Part shown: one piece after another, positions 1 through 7,474 of the stretch
Layout: each line of letters begins with the position of its first letter
Numbering within the stretch: the stretch's first letter is position 1
NCBI GenBank assembly: GCA_014237855.1
Contig: JABACD010000006.1
Span: forward strand, 1 to 64,000
Direction: 5' to 3'
Length of the DNA: 64,000 nucleotides
DNA from: Planctomycetota bacterium
GTDB taxonomy: Bacteria > Planctomycetota > UBA1135 > GCA-002686595
Notes under the pieces: generated by a model
Databases searched by the model: none
What the model was told of the DNA's origin: nothing
The model's input: the letters and a program-made list of their open reading frames with translations, nothing else
Position numbers and translations under genes: made by a program

Positions 1-32
1 CAAGGCCTGGACTCCGCGGAGTCCAGGCCTTG
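1..32. repeat. Perfect 32-bp palindrome, possible terminator hairpin
   Basis: Two 16-base arms are exact reverse complements with no spacer (left arm begins CAAGGCCTGG, centre CCGCGG). It lies about 50 bases beyond the stop of the minus-strand methyltransferase gene, where a transcript from that gene would form a very stable GC-rich hairpin. A bidirectional terminator is the simplest reading. A dyad-symmetric protein site is possible. What lies to the left is outside the window, so the partner gene is unknown. Confidence 0.5.
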
Positions 33-80
33 CTCATTCAGTGACAGCCGAAAGCACGCTCGGCCATCCCAGCAGTGGCT

Positions 81-1112
81 CTACTTCTGTGAGACCAGAT
101 AGGCGATCCAGGAGGCGCAGTTCTCTCCGCGCTGATCGGGCTCGAAGATTCCGTTGCCCTCCTCCTCGTCATCCTCGTCATCCCCCTCGAAGTAGCTGGT
201 CACCTGGCTGAAGCCAGCCTCTGCAAGCAGATCCTTGAGCTCGGCCATTCCCCAAACACGCCAGTGATACTGGAACGCGTTCTCGATCTTGCTGCCGTCA
301 CGGAAGTGGAAGTGGATGTTGCAGAAGAACTCACCCGTGCCCGGGTAGTAGCCGTCTTGATCCCAGACATAGGTGAATCCGCCCTCGATCTTCCGCTCCT
401 CGAACATCTCCTCGGTACCCTCGGTACCGCCGTAGAGATCCATCACGAAGATGCCGTCCTCTGCCAGGCTGTCGTGGGCGAGCTTGAAGTAGTTGAGCAG
501 CTCTGCTCGCTCGCGGAAGAGCCAGTAGGAGAAGTTCTGGGCTATGCGAACGTCCGGAGCCTTGCGGCCAGGGGCACGAGCATCCTCGAGATAGAGCTCG
601 ACCTGCTTCTCACGTCCGAGCTTGCGGACCTTTCCGAAGTTGTGCTCCTTCCCCCACTCGAGGGGCTCGGGATCCAGGTCGTAGCCCTCGGCGGTGTTCT
701 CCGCGTCGCGTGAAACCCACTCGCAGCACATCAGCGAAGTCCCACAGAAATCCTCGCGAAGATGCCTGGGCTTGCGTCCGTTGATGGCCTCGTAGGTTTC
801 CGTCAGGAAGTCCACATCCGTATCGGGCGACTGAACGGCCAGCTGGTAGAGCTCGTACTTGTCCGCGTTTGCAGCTGTATACCGGTGACGCGAGGGAGGG
901 GCACCGCCACTGGGCTTCTTGCTCGCCTTCGACTTGTGCCCCTTGGGCTCGTTCTTCTTCGTGGCACTCTTGGTCTTGCTCAAGGTGAAAGTCCTCGGAG
1001 GGGCTCTTACTTGTTCTGTGGAATCGGGAAGGTCTTGTAGGCGCAGGCTACCGTTCCGGGAGTCGAGATCAATCGTCCCGCTGACGGCCTGAGATCCCAG
1101 GCTCTCGGCCAT
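81..1112 (-). CDS. Class I SAM-dependent methyltransferase
   Basis: A 343-residue protein. The first ~90 residues are low-complexity and basic (a run rich in KTKSATKK, KGHKSK, SKKPSGG) and are probably disordered. The methyltransferase core starts near RHRYTAANADKYELYQ. LREDFCGTSLMCCEW is the glycine-rich SAM-binding loop equivalent, EGYDLDPEPL gives the acidic ribose-binding residue, and GIFVMDLYGG and the FHFRDGS segment follow in Rossmann order. A very acidic stretch (GDDEDDEEEG) sits near the C-terminus. Substrate is not predictable. ATG is at 1112, with no strong Shine-Dalgarno sequence. It is transcribed divergently from the coiled-coil gene at 1269. The basic tail might mean an RNA, ribosome or membrane target, which is inference only. 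Confidence 0.8.
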   Translation of the reverse strand: MAESLGSQAVSGTIDLDSRNGSLRLQDLPDSTEQVRAPPRTFTLSKTKSATKKNEPKGHKSKASKKPSGGAPPSRHRYTAANADKYELYQLAVQSPDTDVDFLTETYEAINGRKPRHLREDFCGTSLMCCEWVSRDAENTAEGYDLDPEPLEWGKEHNFGKVRKLGREKQVELYLEDARAPGRKAPDVRIAQNFSYWLFRERAELLNYFKLAHDSLAEDGIFVMDLYGGTEGTEEMFEERKIEGGFTYVWDQDGYYPGTGEFFCNIHFHFRDGSKIENAFQYHWRVWGMAELKDLLAEAGFSQVTSYFEGDDEDDEEEGNGIFEPDQRGENCASWIAYLVSQK

Positions 1113-1161
1113 GGCACCAGCAGCGGCAACCGACTCGTAGAGGGCGGGGAGGCCCGCTGAT

Positions 1162-1194
1162 TCAACTACCCTGATAGTATCTGCCGATAGTTGA
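1162..1194. promoter_or_regulatory. Inverted repeat in divergent intergenic region, possible operator
   Basis: TCAACTA and TAGTTGA are 7-base inverted arms separated by 19 bases. They lie in the 156-base space between two divergent genes (starts at 1112 and 1269). The segment is richer in A and T than its surroundings, as expected of a promoter. The arms are short and the spacing is wide, so chance is a real alternative. Confidence 0.25.
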
Positions 1195-1268
1195 CCTCAC
1201 CCAGGCCCTCGATTCACCGAGATTATCCCGCAATTACGCCCAGAACAAGGCAAGGCTCTAGCCCCACC

Positions 1269-2513
1269 ATGATCCGATCCCTCATCACCATCAGCCTCCT
1301 CCTGGTAGCCTCGGGAGCACATCAGCCTCACCAGCCGGGTTCGAATCAGACCACCCCCGCAAGGGCCTCACAGGCTGCCTCGCTCAACAGCTGGAGCGCT
1401 GGCGGCCACCTGACTCGAGATGAGGCCAGGCATCGAGAGGCTGAAGAGCACTCCCGCAGGCAAATCTCGGAGAGGAGGGCCAGGGAGTCAGCGATGCACC
1501 GCGAACTGGAACGACGTCGCGACCATGTGCACGCACGTATCGAACGAGCTCGGCAAGCCCGTGACGCACAGATCCGGGAGCTTGAATCCCAGGCCCGCCG
1601 GGAGAATCAGCGCAGTGCTCGTGAGCACGAGCGGGTGGCCAGCAACTATCAGCGCCAGCTGGATCGCGAAGCCGAACGAGTGGAGCAACACCTGCACGAG
1701 GCGAGAGGTCGCCTCCACCGGATGGAGGAGGACCTCGGCCACAAGGGCAGGGAGGTCAGTCAACTCAATCAGACCCTGGACGCACTCAATCCCCCGGATG
1801 GTGACCGTGAAGAGGAGCAGCTGAGGCGAAGACTGGCCACGGCCGAGAGTGAATTCGGTCGAGGCCGAAGGGAGCTCGAGGAGTCCATCGCGGAGCACGA
1901 ACGTCACCGGCAGGAGATGCAGGATCAACTGGAAGTCCACGCCCAGAGAATTGAACAGGAGCTGGAGCACCACGGACAGGAAATCGAGGAGCAAGCAAGG
2001 CAGCGCGACCACGAATTCGAGAGCCAGATGGAGAGGATGGATCGGGACCTGGAGGAGTCCGAGCGAGAGTCTGAGGCCGAGCTGGAGGAGCTGGAGAGAT
2101 CCTTCGAGGCCGAGATGGAGATGCTCGAGCGTGAGAGCCACGAGTGGTTCGAGGACCAGCGCCACGAAGACAGCCAGGAGTGCTGCGAGCCCGCAAGATT
2201 CATGAGCGAGCTGAACGAGCGCCTCGATCACCTGGAGGACGCTCTGCGAAGGTCCAGGCCCGAGGCTCAGGATCAGAGCGGTGGCTGTTACTGCTCACAT
2301 GACGAGCCCGGTCAGCGCAGGGAAGCGCAACGACGCGTGGCCAGGCAGCCCAAGCAACGCAGGTCGCAGGCCCGCCCACGCCGCAATCGACGTGGAGAAG
2401 AGGCCCAGCCCTCGGAGCGGATTCTCTCGGAGATCAGAGACATGCGAGACGAGGTCAGTGAGCTGCGCCAGCTGGTCCGTCAGATTCGTGAGGCCTCAAG
2501 ACACGACAGGTAG
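1269..2513 (+). CDS. Secreted or envelope long coiled-coil protein
   Basis: Starting at the ATG at 1269 gives 414 residues with an N-terminal hydrophobic signal (RSLITISLLLVASGAH). From residue ~50 to ~320 the sequence is almost wholly charged and helical, rich in Glu, Arg, Gln and His with hydrophobic heptad positions, so a long coiled coil is predicted. It contains a CC pair near residue 305 and a CYC motif near residue 340. A strongly basic, proline-containing segment (QPKQRRSQARPRRNRR) and a final short amphipathic helix (ILSEIRDMRDEVSELRQLV) follow. No family recognised. An upstream frame extension to 1191 would bury the signal and is less likely. The role could be structural (envelope or periplasmic spacer). 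Confidence 0.65.
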   Translation: MIRSLITISLLLVASGAHQPHQPGSNQTTPARASQAASLNSWSAGGHLTRDEARHREAEEHSRRQISERRARESAMHRELERRRDHVHARIERARQARDAQIRELESQARRENQRSAREHERVASNYQRQLDREAERVEQHLHEARGRLHRMEEDLGHKGREVSQLNQTLDALNPPDGDREEEQLRRRLATAESEFGRGRRELEESIAEHERHRQEMQDQLEVHAQRIEQELEHHGQEIEEQARQRDHEFESQMERMDRDLEESERESEAELEELERSFEAEMEMLERESHEWFEDQRHEDSQECCEPARFMSELNERLDHLEDALRRSRPEAQDQSGGCYCSHDEPGQRREAQRRVARQPKQRRSQARPRRNRRGEEAQPSERILSEIRDMRDEVSELRQLVRQIREASRHDR

Positions 2514-2543
2514 CCATCACCCACACGCTCCCGGCCTTCGCTC

Positions 2544-4019
2544 TCATCGTCCACGCGCTGCTGGCTGGCCCCCCTCCAGCCACTCCGGCGTGATCGTGCC
2601 ATCCGCAACCAGGCGTACGGCCTCAAGGCCCGCTGCGGTAGCCCCCTGCAGGTGTTCGAAGTCGAGGGTCTCGACCTCATCGCTGACTCGGTGGTAGTCC
2701 TGGTGCAGGTTGTATGAGGAGAAGGTCTGACCAACGATGCCTCGACGGCAGAAGACGATGTTGTCGGAGCGGCTGAAGAAGTTCTGCTCGGGATAGGGAT
2801 CTGCGACGATATCCAGCCCGTTGGCCTGATAGGTCTTCATCAGACTCGTCCGCTCGTGACCGGAGAGCCATAGCTTGCCCACTCCCCCAGCCTTCTCATC
2901 AGGCCGGCCAACCATCTCGAAGTTGAGGTTGGCCACGGTATTTTCAAGCGGAGTGCTCGGGTGATCGAGATAGAAGCTGGTGCCGATGATCCCAAGCTCC
3001 TCGGCAGTTGCCAGCAGGAACAGGAGCTCGCGTTCCTGAGGACCCAGGCTGGCGAACTTCTGAGCAATCTCCAGCACACAGGCCACCCCGGATGCATCGT
3101 CGTCGGCGCCGTTGTAGATCAGGTCGGGCTCACCTCCATCAGCAGCCGGCTCGCCCCGCTCCGCCGCCATGACTCCGATGTGGTCGTAATGCGCCGAGAC
3201 AACGATTGCCTCGTCGGCGAGCCCTTTCCCTGGCTCTGCAACCCGCCCAGGCAGGCGAGCGATCACGTTGTAGGTCGGGAGCAGCTCCCGACTGTGGTGA
3301 AGACGCAGGTCGATCCGCTTGAGCTCGCCCCCCAGCAGGAAATCGCGCAGGGCCGGGGAGACCTCGATCCAGGGAGTTGGGCTGGGGTCGAAATCCTCCT
3401 GGGCCAGACGTGGACGGCCAGCGCGGGGCAGCTTCGTCGTGGACTTGCCTGGCTTGCGTGTGAAGGTGACCAGCAGGTCGAGGCCGATCCCCAGGGGAAC
3501 ACCCTGCGCCTCGAGCCAGCGCCGCGCCTTGGACGTACTCATGCCATCCAAGCACAGCGCGATGCTGTCTCCCTGGAGTTCGGGGAGCGCGTCATCCTCG
3601 GTCACCACGATCAGCTCAAAGGAGCCATCTCCGCCTGGCTGCCGGACACGGAAGTCCTGTCCATAGACCGCCGAGCGAATCTCCCCGTCACCGGATACGA
3701 GGTCAACCTCCGGCAGAGCCTCCCAGGTCTCCACCACGAAGAACATCTCCTGCAGGTAGCTGCCCTCGTCTCCTGCGGGCTCGAGTCCATAGGACTCGAA
3801 CTCTCGCGCTAGATAGCGTGCGGCGCGATTGAGTTCCTCGCTCCCTGTTCGCCGCCCTCGGAGTTCATCGGAGGCCAGGAAGCGAACATGGCTCTCGAGT
3901 TCTACGGCGCTGATCTCGGGATTCTGTTCTCGCGCTGGCTCCTGAGGGGGGGGGGGCGCCACGAGGGCGAAGGAGAGCGAGGGAAGAACCGAGAGCGAGA
4001 GATGGGCGGGAAGATTCAT
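2544..4019 (-). CDS. M28-family zinc aminopeptidase, secreted
   Basis: A 491-residue metallopeptidase of the M28 type, hydrolysing peptides by a two-zinc mechanism. A signal peptide (LSLSVLPSLSFALVA) is followed by a proline run. The region ~90-250 resembles the PA-type insert of this family. The catalytic motifs are in order: SAHYDHIG (~residue 278), NGADDDASG (~305), the Glu-Glu pair in ATAEELGIIG (~340), NLNFEMVGR, and the last zinc His in LHQDYHRVSDE (~442). All expected ligands are present, with Glu rather than Asp in NLNFE, as in many relatives. A ten-G tract (3947-3956) encodes the proline run just after the predicted cleavage site. It probably acts outside the cytoplasm. Confidence 0.9.
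   Translation of the reverse strand: MNLPAHLSLSVLPSLSFALVAPPPPQEPAREQNPEISAVELESHVRFLASDELRGRRTGSEELNRAARYLAREFESYGLEPAGDEGSYLQEMFFVVETWEALPEVDLVSGDGEIRSAVYGQDFRVRQPGGDGSFELIVVTEDDALPELQGDSIALCLDGMSTSKARRWLEAQGVPLGIGLDLLVTFTRKPGKSTTKLPRAGRPRLAQEDFDPSPTPWIEVSPALRDFLLGGELKRIDLRLHHSRELLPTYNVIARLPGRVAEPGKGLADEAIVVSAHYDHIGVMAAERGEPAADGGEPDLIYNGADDDASGVACVLEIAQKFASLGPQERELLFLLATAEELGIIGTSFYLDHPSTPLENTVANLNFEMVGRPDEKAGGVGKLWLSGHERTSLMKTYQANGLDIVADPYPEQNFFSRSDNIVFCRRGIVGQTFSSYNLHQDYHRVSDEVETLDFEHLQGATAAGLEAVRLVADGTITPEWLEGGQPAARGR
3947..3956. repeat. Homopolymeric G10 tract inside the M28 peptidase gene
   Basis: Ten consecutive G on the plus strand (C on the coding strand), encoding prolines 22-25 of the peptidase just after its signal peptide. 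Tracts of this length can slip during replication, and a one-base change would abolish the protein. As written, the frame is open and the signal peptide is in frame with the enzyme. Confidence 0.9.
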
Positions 4020-4086
4020 CCCGCCCTTGTAGATGGAGGCGCCCCGAGGCGCAATCCACCTTGAGAAATGCGTGCTCCCTGTTCCG

Positions 4087-4344
4087 TCAGGCGACCAGGT
4101 CCCGCAGGGTCTTGAGCAACCGCTCGTTGGCCTTGGGATCGCCCACGTGGATGCGAACCGTTCCGGCCAGGTTACGAGGTACGCTCATCACCCCTGGTGC
4201 GAGGCGCCGGTTGACCCGTCGGGCCAGTTCAGCAGGCTGCTCTACCTGCAGGAGGATCCAGTCACCGATGGACGGCATCGGCTGGACTCCCGGGATTGAC
4301 GCCAGGCGCGATGCAAAACGATCCTTCTCGAACCCGTCTACCAT
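4087..4344 (-). CDS. Free-standing HisC-like aminotransferase C-terminal domain
   Basis: An 85-residue protein that reads like the small C-terminal domain of histidinol-phosphate aminotransferase and related fold-type I aminotransferases. It has a starting helix (FEKDRFASRLASIPGV), a strand (GDWILLQV), the helix ELARRVNRRL, and the typical closing segment (GTVRIHVGDPKANERLLKTL). The PLP lysine and the large domain are absent. The start is credible because GAGGGG lies about 6 bases before the ATG on the coding strand, so this is translated on its own rather than being the tail of an upstream frame. It is divergent from thrB. It could be a decayed hisC remnant or a functional small subunit. Confidence 0.6.
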   Translation of the reverse strand: MVDGFEKDRFASRLASIPGVQPMPSIGDWILLQVEQPAELARRVNRRLAPGVMSVPRNLAGTVRIHVGDPKANERLLKTLRDLVA

Positions 4345-4349
4345 GAATT

Positions 4350-4356
4350 CCCCCTC
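4350..4356 (-). promoter_or_regulatory. Strong Shine-Dalgarno deciding the start of the HisC-like domain gene
   Basis: On the minus strand the sequence reads GAGGGGG then about five bases and ATG at 4344. This spacing and purine match support independent translation of the short HisC-like protein. Confidence 0.6.
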
Positions 4357-4614
4357 ATGTGCTTGCTACCAACGTCGTCCTCGTCGCCAGCGGCAGTCCT
4401 TCGAAAATACCCCTCAGAACCGCTGAAAGCCGCTTCAGGCCAGGCTGAGACCCCGCTGGTCGATGCTTCCCTCGGATCTAATAGCCACATTATCTAGTGG
4501 ATAGAGGTTCTCCAAAGACAACCCAGAGGGTTTGATTCAGGATCCCAGCGCTGGGAAAAGAGCTTTCCTGACCCAGACCTTGCTTCTGAGGCCTTTCGAC
4601 TCGATCTTGCCCCC

Positions 4615-5559
4615 ATGATCACCCCAATCAGGGGCGAGCCCTGCCCCGCGCTGCGGGTGCGAGTGCCCGCCTCCACATCAAACCTCGGCCCCGGCTTCGA
4701 CCAGCTCGGACTTGCCCTGGAGCTGTTCCTGGACGCCGAGGCACACGGACCACTCGACCTGGCGGAGCATCGCCTCGGCACCCTGGAAGGAATGGCTTCC
4801 GACTGGGTGCTCGAGGACAACCTCTTGCCGCGCGCCTTCGACGCTTGCCTCGAGAAGGCCGGCGCCCCACCAGCACACTTCGAGTTCGACGTTCAGTCTT
4901 CAATTCCGCTCCGTAGAGGATTGGGTTCGAGTGGAGCAGCGATCACCGCTGGACTGATACTGGCAAACGAGTGGCTCGGTGAGCGGGGACTCAGCCTGGT
5001 AGAGCTCGCCACCTTGGGATTCCAGCTCGAGGGTCACACGGACAACTCAACCGCGTCACTCTTCGGAGGCTGCACCCTGGGCATTCCACTCGAGGACAGT
5101 CAGCTACGTGTACTTCAACCCGAGGTCCACCCTGACCTGCTCTTTGCAGTCGCCTGGGGCCCGGCAGAAGTTGCTACAGCCCAGGCGAGGGCGGTGCTAC
5201 CGAGTGCCCTTCCACTTGATGAGGTTGTTCGTCACCTGCAGCGACTCCCGCTCTTGCTGGAGGGGCTCGCCAGCGCAGACGCGGAGGCCTTGCGTGCCGG
5301 ATCCTGGGATCGTCTCCACTCCCCCTTTCGACTGCCCCTGATCCCCGGCGCTGGGTCTGCGCTCGCGGCGGCCGAGAGCGAGGGTGCTTTTCTTGCGACC
5401 ATCAGCGGCAGTGGCTCAGCGGTCATTGCCGCTCACGACCAGAGAGAGGTCGCAACGAGGCTGGCTGCAACGATGGCTCGGGAACTGGCTGCCGCCCAGG
5501 GTGACTCGGTTTCCCATGTACTACGCCCCTACCGACGCGGAGCTCACCGGATTCCCTAG
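4615..5559 (+). CDS. thrB: Homoserine kinase
   Basis: A 314-residue GHMP-family kinase that phosphorylates L-homoserine with ATP in the threonine branch of the aspartate pathway. The N-terminal signature VRVPASTSNLGPGFDQLG is characteristic of ThrB, and PLRRGLGSSGAAITAG is the GHMP phosphate-binding loop (~residues 95-115). LEGHTDNSTASLFGG and ATISGSGSAVIA are the remaining conserved segments. Length matches the family. It is convergent with the enzyme I homologue, sharing four bases at the stop codons (5556-5559). No other threonine genes are in the window. Confidence 0.93.
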   Translation: MITPIRGEPCPALRVRVPASTSNLGPGFDQLGLALELFLDAEAHGPLDLAEHRLGTLEGMASDWVLEDNLLPRAFDACLEKAGAPPAHFEFDVQSSIPLRRGLGSSGAAITAGLILANEWLGERGLSLVELATLGFQLEGHTDNSTASLFGGCTLGIPLEDSQLRVLQPEVHPDLLFAVAWGPAEVATAQARAVLPSALPLDEVVRHLQRLPLLLEGLASADAEALRAGSWDRLHSPFRLPLIPGAGSALAAAESEGAFLATISGSGSAVIAAHDQREVATRLAATMARELAAAQGDSVSHVLRPYRRGAHRIP

Positions 5560-7373
5560 GGGTCAGATGACAGCCCGTCATAGCTACGCAGGAAGCTGTC
5601 GACTGTAGGTAGGATGTCTGCCTGGCAGGCCGCCTGCAGGACCCTCGGCAGAGCATCACGCGCCACCTCTCCGTCGATAGCAGCCAGCACTTTCTTCACC
5701 TCTGCTACCAGGACCGGTGAGGCGCACAGGTCGGTGACCCCGGCCCCCACGAGCAGTGGTAGAACGCTGGGTTGAAGTGCACCAGCTCCGAACACCTGCA
5801 GCGGTTGGTCGGCCTGCTGGGCTGCCTGGACCACATCTCTGACGACTCGCAACACGATCGGGTGGGGCGTCGTGAAGACCTCTCCCATCTCGTGTGTCTC
5901 ACGATCAGCTGCGAGCAGGTAGTGAGCCAGGGAGTCGTAGCCGAGGAGTAAGAAATCGGTCTCGGGCAGCAATGACTCGACGCCCAAGGCCGCGGCAGGA
6001 GTCTCGATCACTGCGCCCAGTTGGACATCGAGTGAGCTCCGATGGCCCGCTCTCTGCAGTTCCGAACGCACATCAAAGAGCGCCTCCTTGACCCGACGTA
6101 GCTCGGAAACATCTGTCAGGAATGGCACCGCAATTCGCACCTGTGTACCGTCGATCGCGGCCCGCATGATGGCCTCCAGCTGACGACGCATGACGATTCC
6201 GCGCTCGATCAAGACACGCACCCCGGCACGCCCGAGTGCCGGATTGGGTTCGCGAGCATCGTGCAGGTAGTGGATCCCATAGCTCGAGTCCACATCCAGC
6301 AAGCGGAAGGTCACCGAACGGCCCCCAAGCTCCTCGAGCACCGCAGAGTAGTGGGCCACCAGGGACTCCAGAGAGGGCTGATCCTTGTCAATCAGGTACA
6401 GCAGCTCTGTCCGGTAGAGCCCGACCCCTGGGAGTCCCATGGCAATCGCCTGCTCCACCTCCGGAAGATTTCCACAGCTTGCGTGGACAGCGATCGTCGT
6501 ACCGTCCGACGTCCTGAAGGCCTCCTCACTGAACACGGGAATGACCCCTGAGTCCGCTGAGTCCCCCTCTGCCCGCGCTTCACGATATTGGGCCCTCACA
6601 ACGTCATCAGGGTTGACCCGCAGGACTCCCTCCGTTGCGTCGACGATGACGAATTCACCCTCACTCACTCGCTCACACAGTCCCTCGAGCCCCGTCACTG
6701 TGGGAACTCCCATGGACCGGGCCAGGATCGCCGCATGACTGGTCAACCCACCCTCTTCGGTTGCAATGCCGAGGACCTCTCTCCCGTCGAGTTGAAACAT
6801 GTCGACGATGGAGAGTTCACGCGCCACAAGGATGTAGTCCTTCGGCGGCTGAGCCTCGTCATCCTCACCTGGCGGGTCCAGGTTTCGTAGGACTCGAATG
6901 CCCACGTCTCGAAGGTCGACCGCTCTCTCACGCAGGAGCTCGTTCTCCACCAGACGAAAGATGCGGTCGAAGTCCGAGATGACCTTGGCAATGGCAGCTT
7001 CGAGGCACATTTGCTCGTTGAGAATCAAGTTCTCAACGTCCGAGAGAAAGACCGAGTCTCTCAGGTAGGCAATGTGCGTGTCGAGCACCTGAATGTGTTC
7101 GGCCGGGACACGCCCTCTCAAGCTCTCCTTGAGACCGTCCAGCTGCACCTTCGACGAGCGGAGCGAGGCATGAAAGCGGTTCAGCTCCTGTTCAATTTCA
7201 TCCAGCGGAATTCGCCCCTGGTTGGCCCGCTCGAGGTCATATCCCTTGCGGTGCACGACCCCCAGGGCCAACCCTGGCGTGATGGTGGTTCCACGCAACT
7301 CGAAGCCCCTCTTGGCGCTAGGAGTCGTGAGGGCTTCCTCGGCGGTCTCTGAAGTGCTGGTATTCTCGGTCAT
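5556..7373 (-). CDS. PTS enzyme I homologue with degenerate PEP-binding domain
   Basis: A 605-residue homologue of phosphoenolpyruvate-protein phosphotransferase. The swivelling domain keeps the phosphorylatable His in GGLTSHAAILARSMGVPTV (~residue 213), preceded by the helical HPr-binding region. In the C-terminal barrel GVGLYRTELLY, the FRLLD arginine and GAVIETPAAA are kept. However, the segment matching IGTNDLTQY reads LGYDSLAHY (~478), and the one matching VCGEMAGDP reads VFGAGALQP (~527). The catalytic Cys and the Mg-ligand Asp are therefore replaced. PEP-dependent autophosphorylation is expected to be impaired (inference). No HPr or EII gene is nearby. It is divergent from the thermonuclease gene. 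The role may be regulatory. Confidence 0.85.
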   Translation of the reverse strand: MTENTSTSETAEEALTTPSAKRGFELRGTTITPGLALGVVHRKGYDLERANQGRIPLDEIEQELNRFHASLRSSKVQLDGLKESLRGRVPAEHIQVLDTHIAYLRDSVFLSDVENLILNEQMCLEAAIAKVISDFDRIFRLVENELLRERAVDLRDVGIRVLRNLDPPGEDDEAQPPKDYILVARELSIVDMFQLDGREVLGIATEEGGLTSHAAILARSMGVPTVTGLEGLCERVSEGEFVIVDATEGVLRVNPDDVVRAQYREARAEGDSADSGVIPVFSEEAFRTSDGTTIAVHASCGNLPEVEQAIAMGLPGVGLYRTELLYLIDKDQPSLESLVAHYSAVLEELGGRSVTFRLLDVDSSYGIHYLHDAREPNPALGRAGVRVLIERGIVMRRQLEAIMRAAIDGTQVRIAVPFLTDVSELRRVKEALFDVRSELQRAGHRSSLDVQLGAVIETPAAALGVESLLPETDFLLLGYDSLAHYLLAADRETHEMGEVFTTPHPIVLRVVRDVVQAAQQADQPLQVFGAGALQPSVLPLLVGAGVTDLCASPVLVAEVKKVLAAIDGEVARDALPRVLQAACQADILPTVDSFLRSYDGLSSDP

Positions 7374-7474
7374 GGTCGCGAATGCAGGGTGAGCCTATGC
7401 TTTGCGTCCGCCCCATCGTAACGCCCGCCCCCCCGGCCACCAACGGCAGGCAGCCGACTCCCGCTCCCCAGATC

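Noticed and set aside
1330-1350. GGGTTCGAATC, resembling a tRNA T-arm
   Set aside because: There is no acceptor stem, D-arm or anticodon arm around it, and it lies in the coding part of the coiled-coil gene.
2961-3812. Plus-strand open frame opposite the M28 peptidase
   Set aside because: The minus-strand frame carries all catalytic motifs of the peptidase; the opposite frame shows none.
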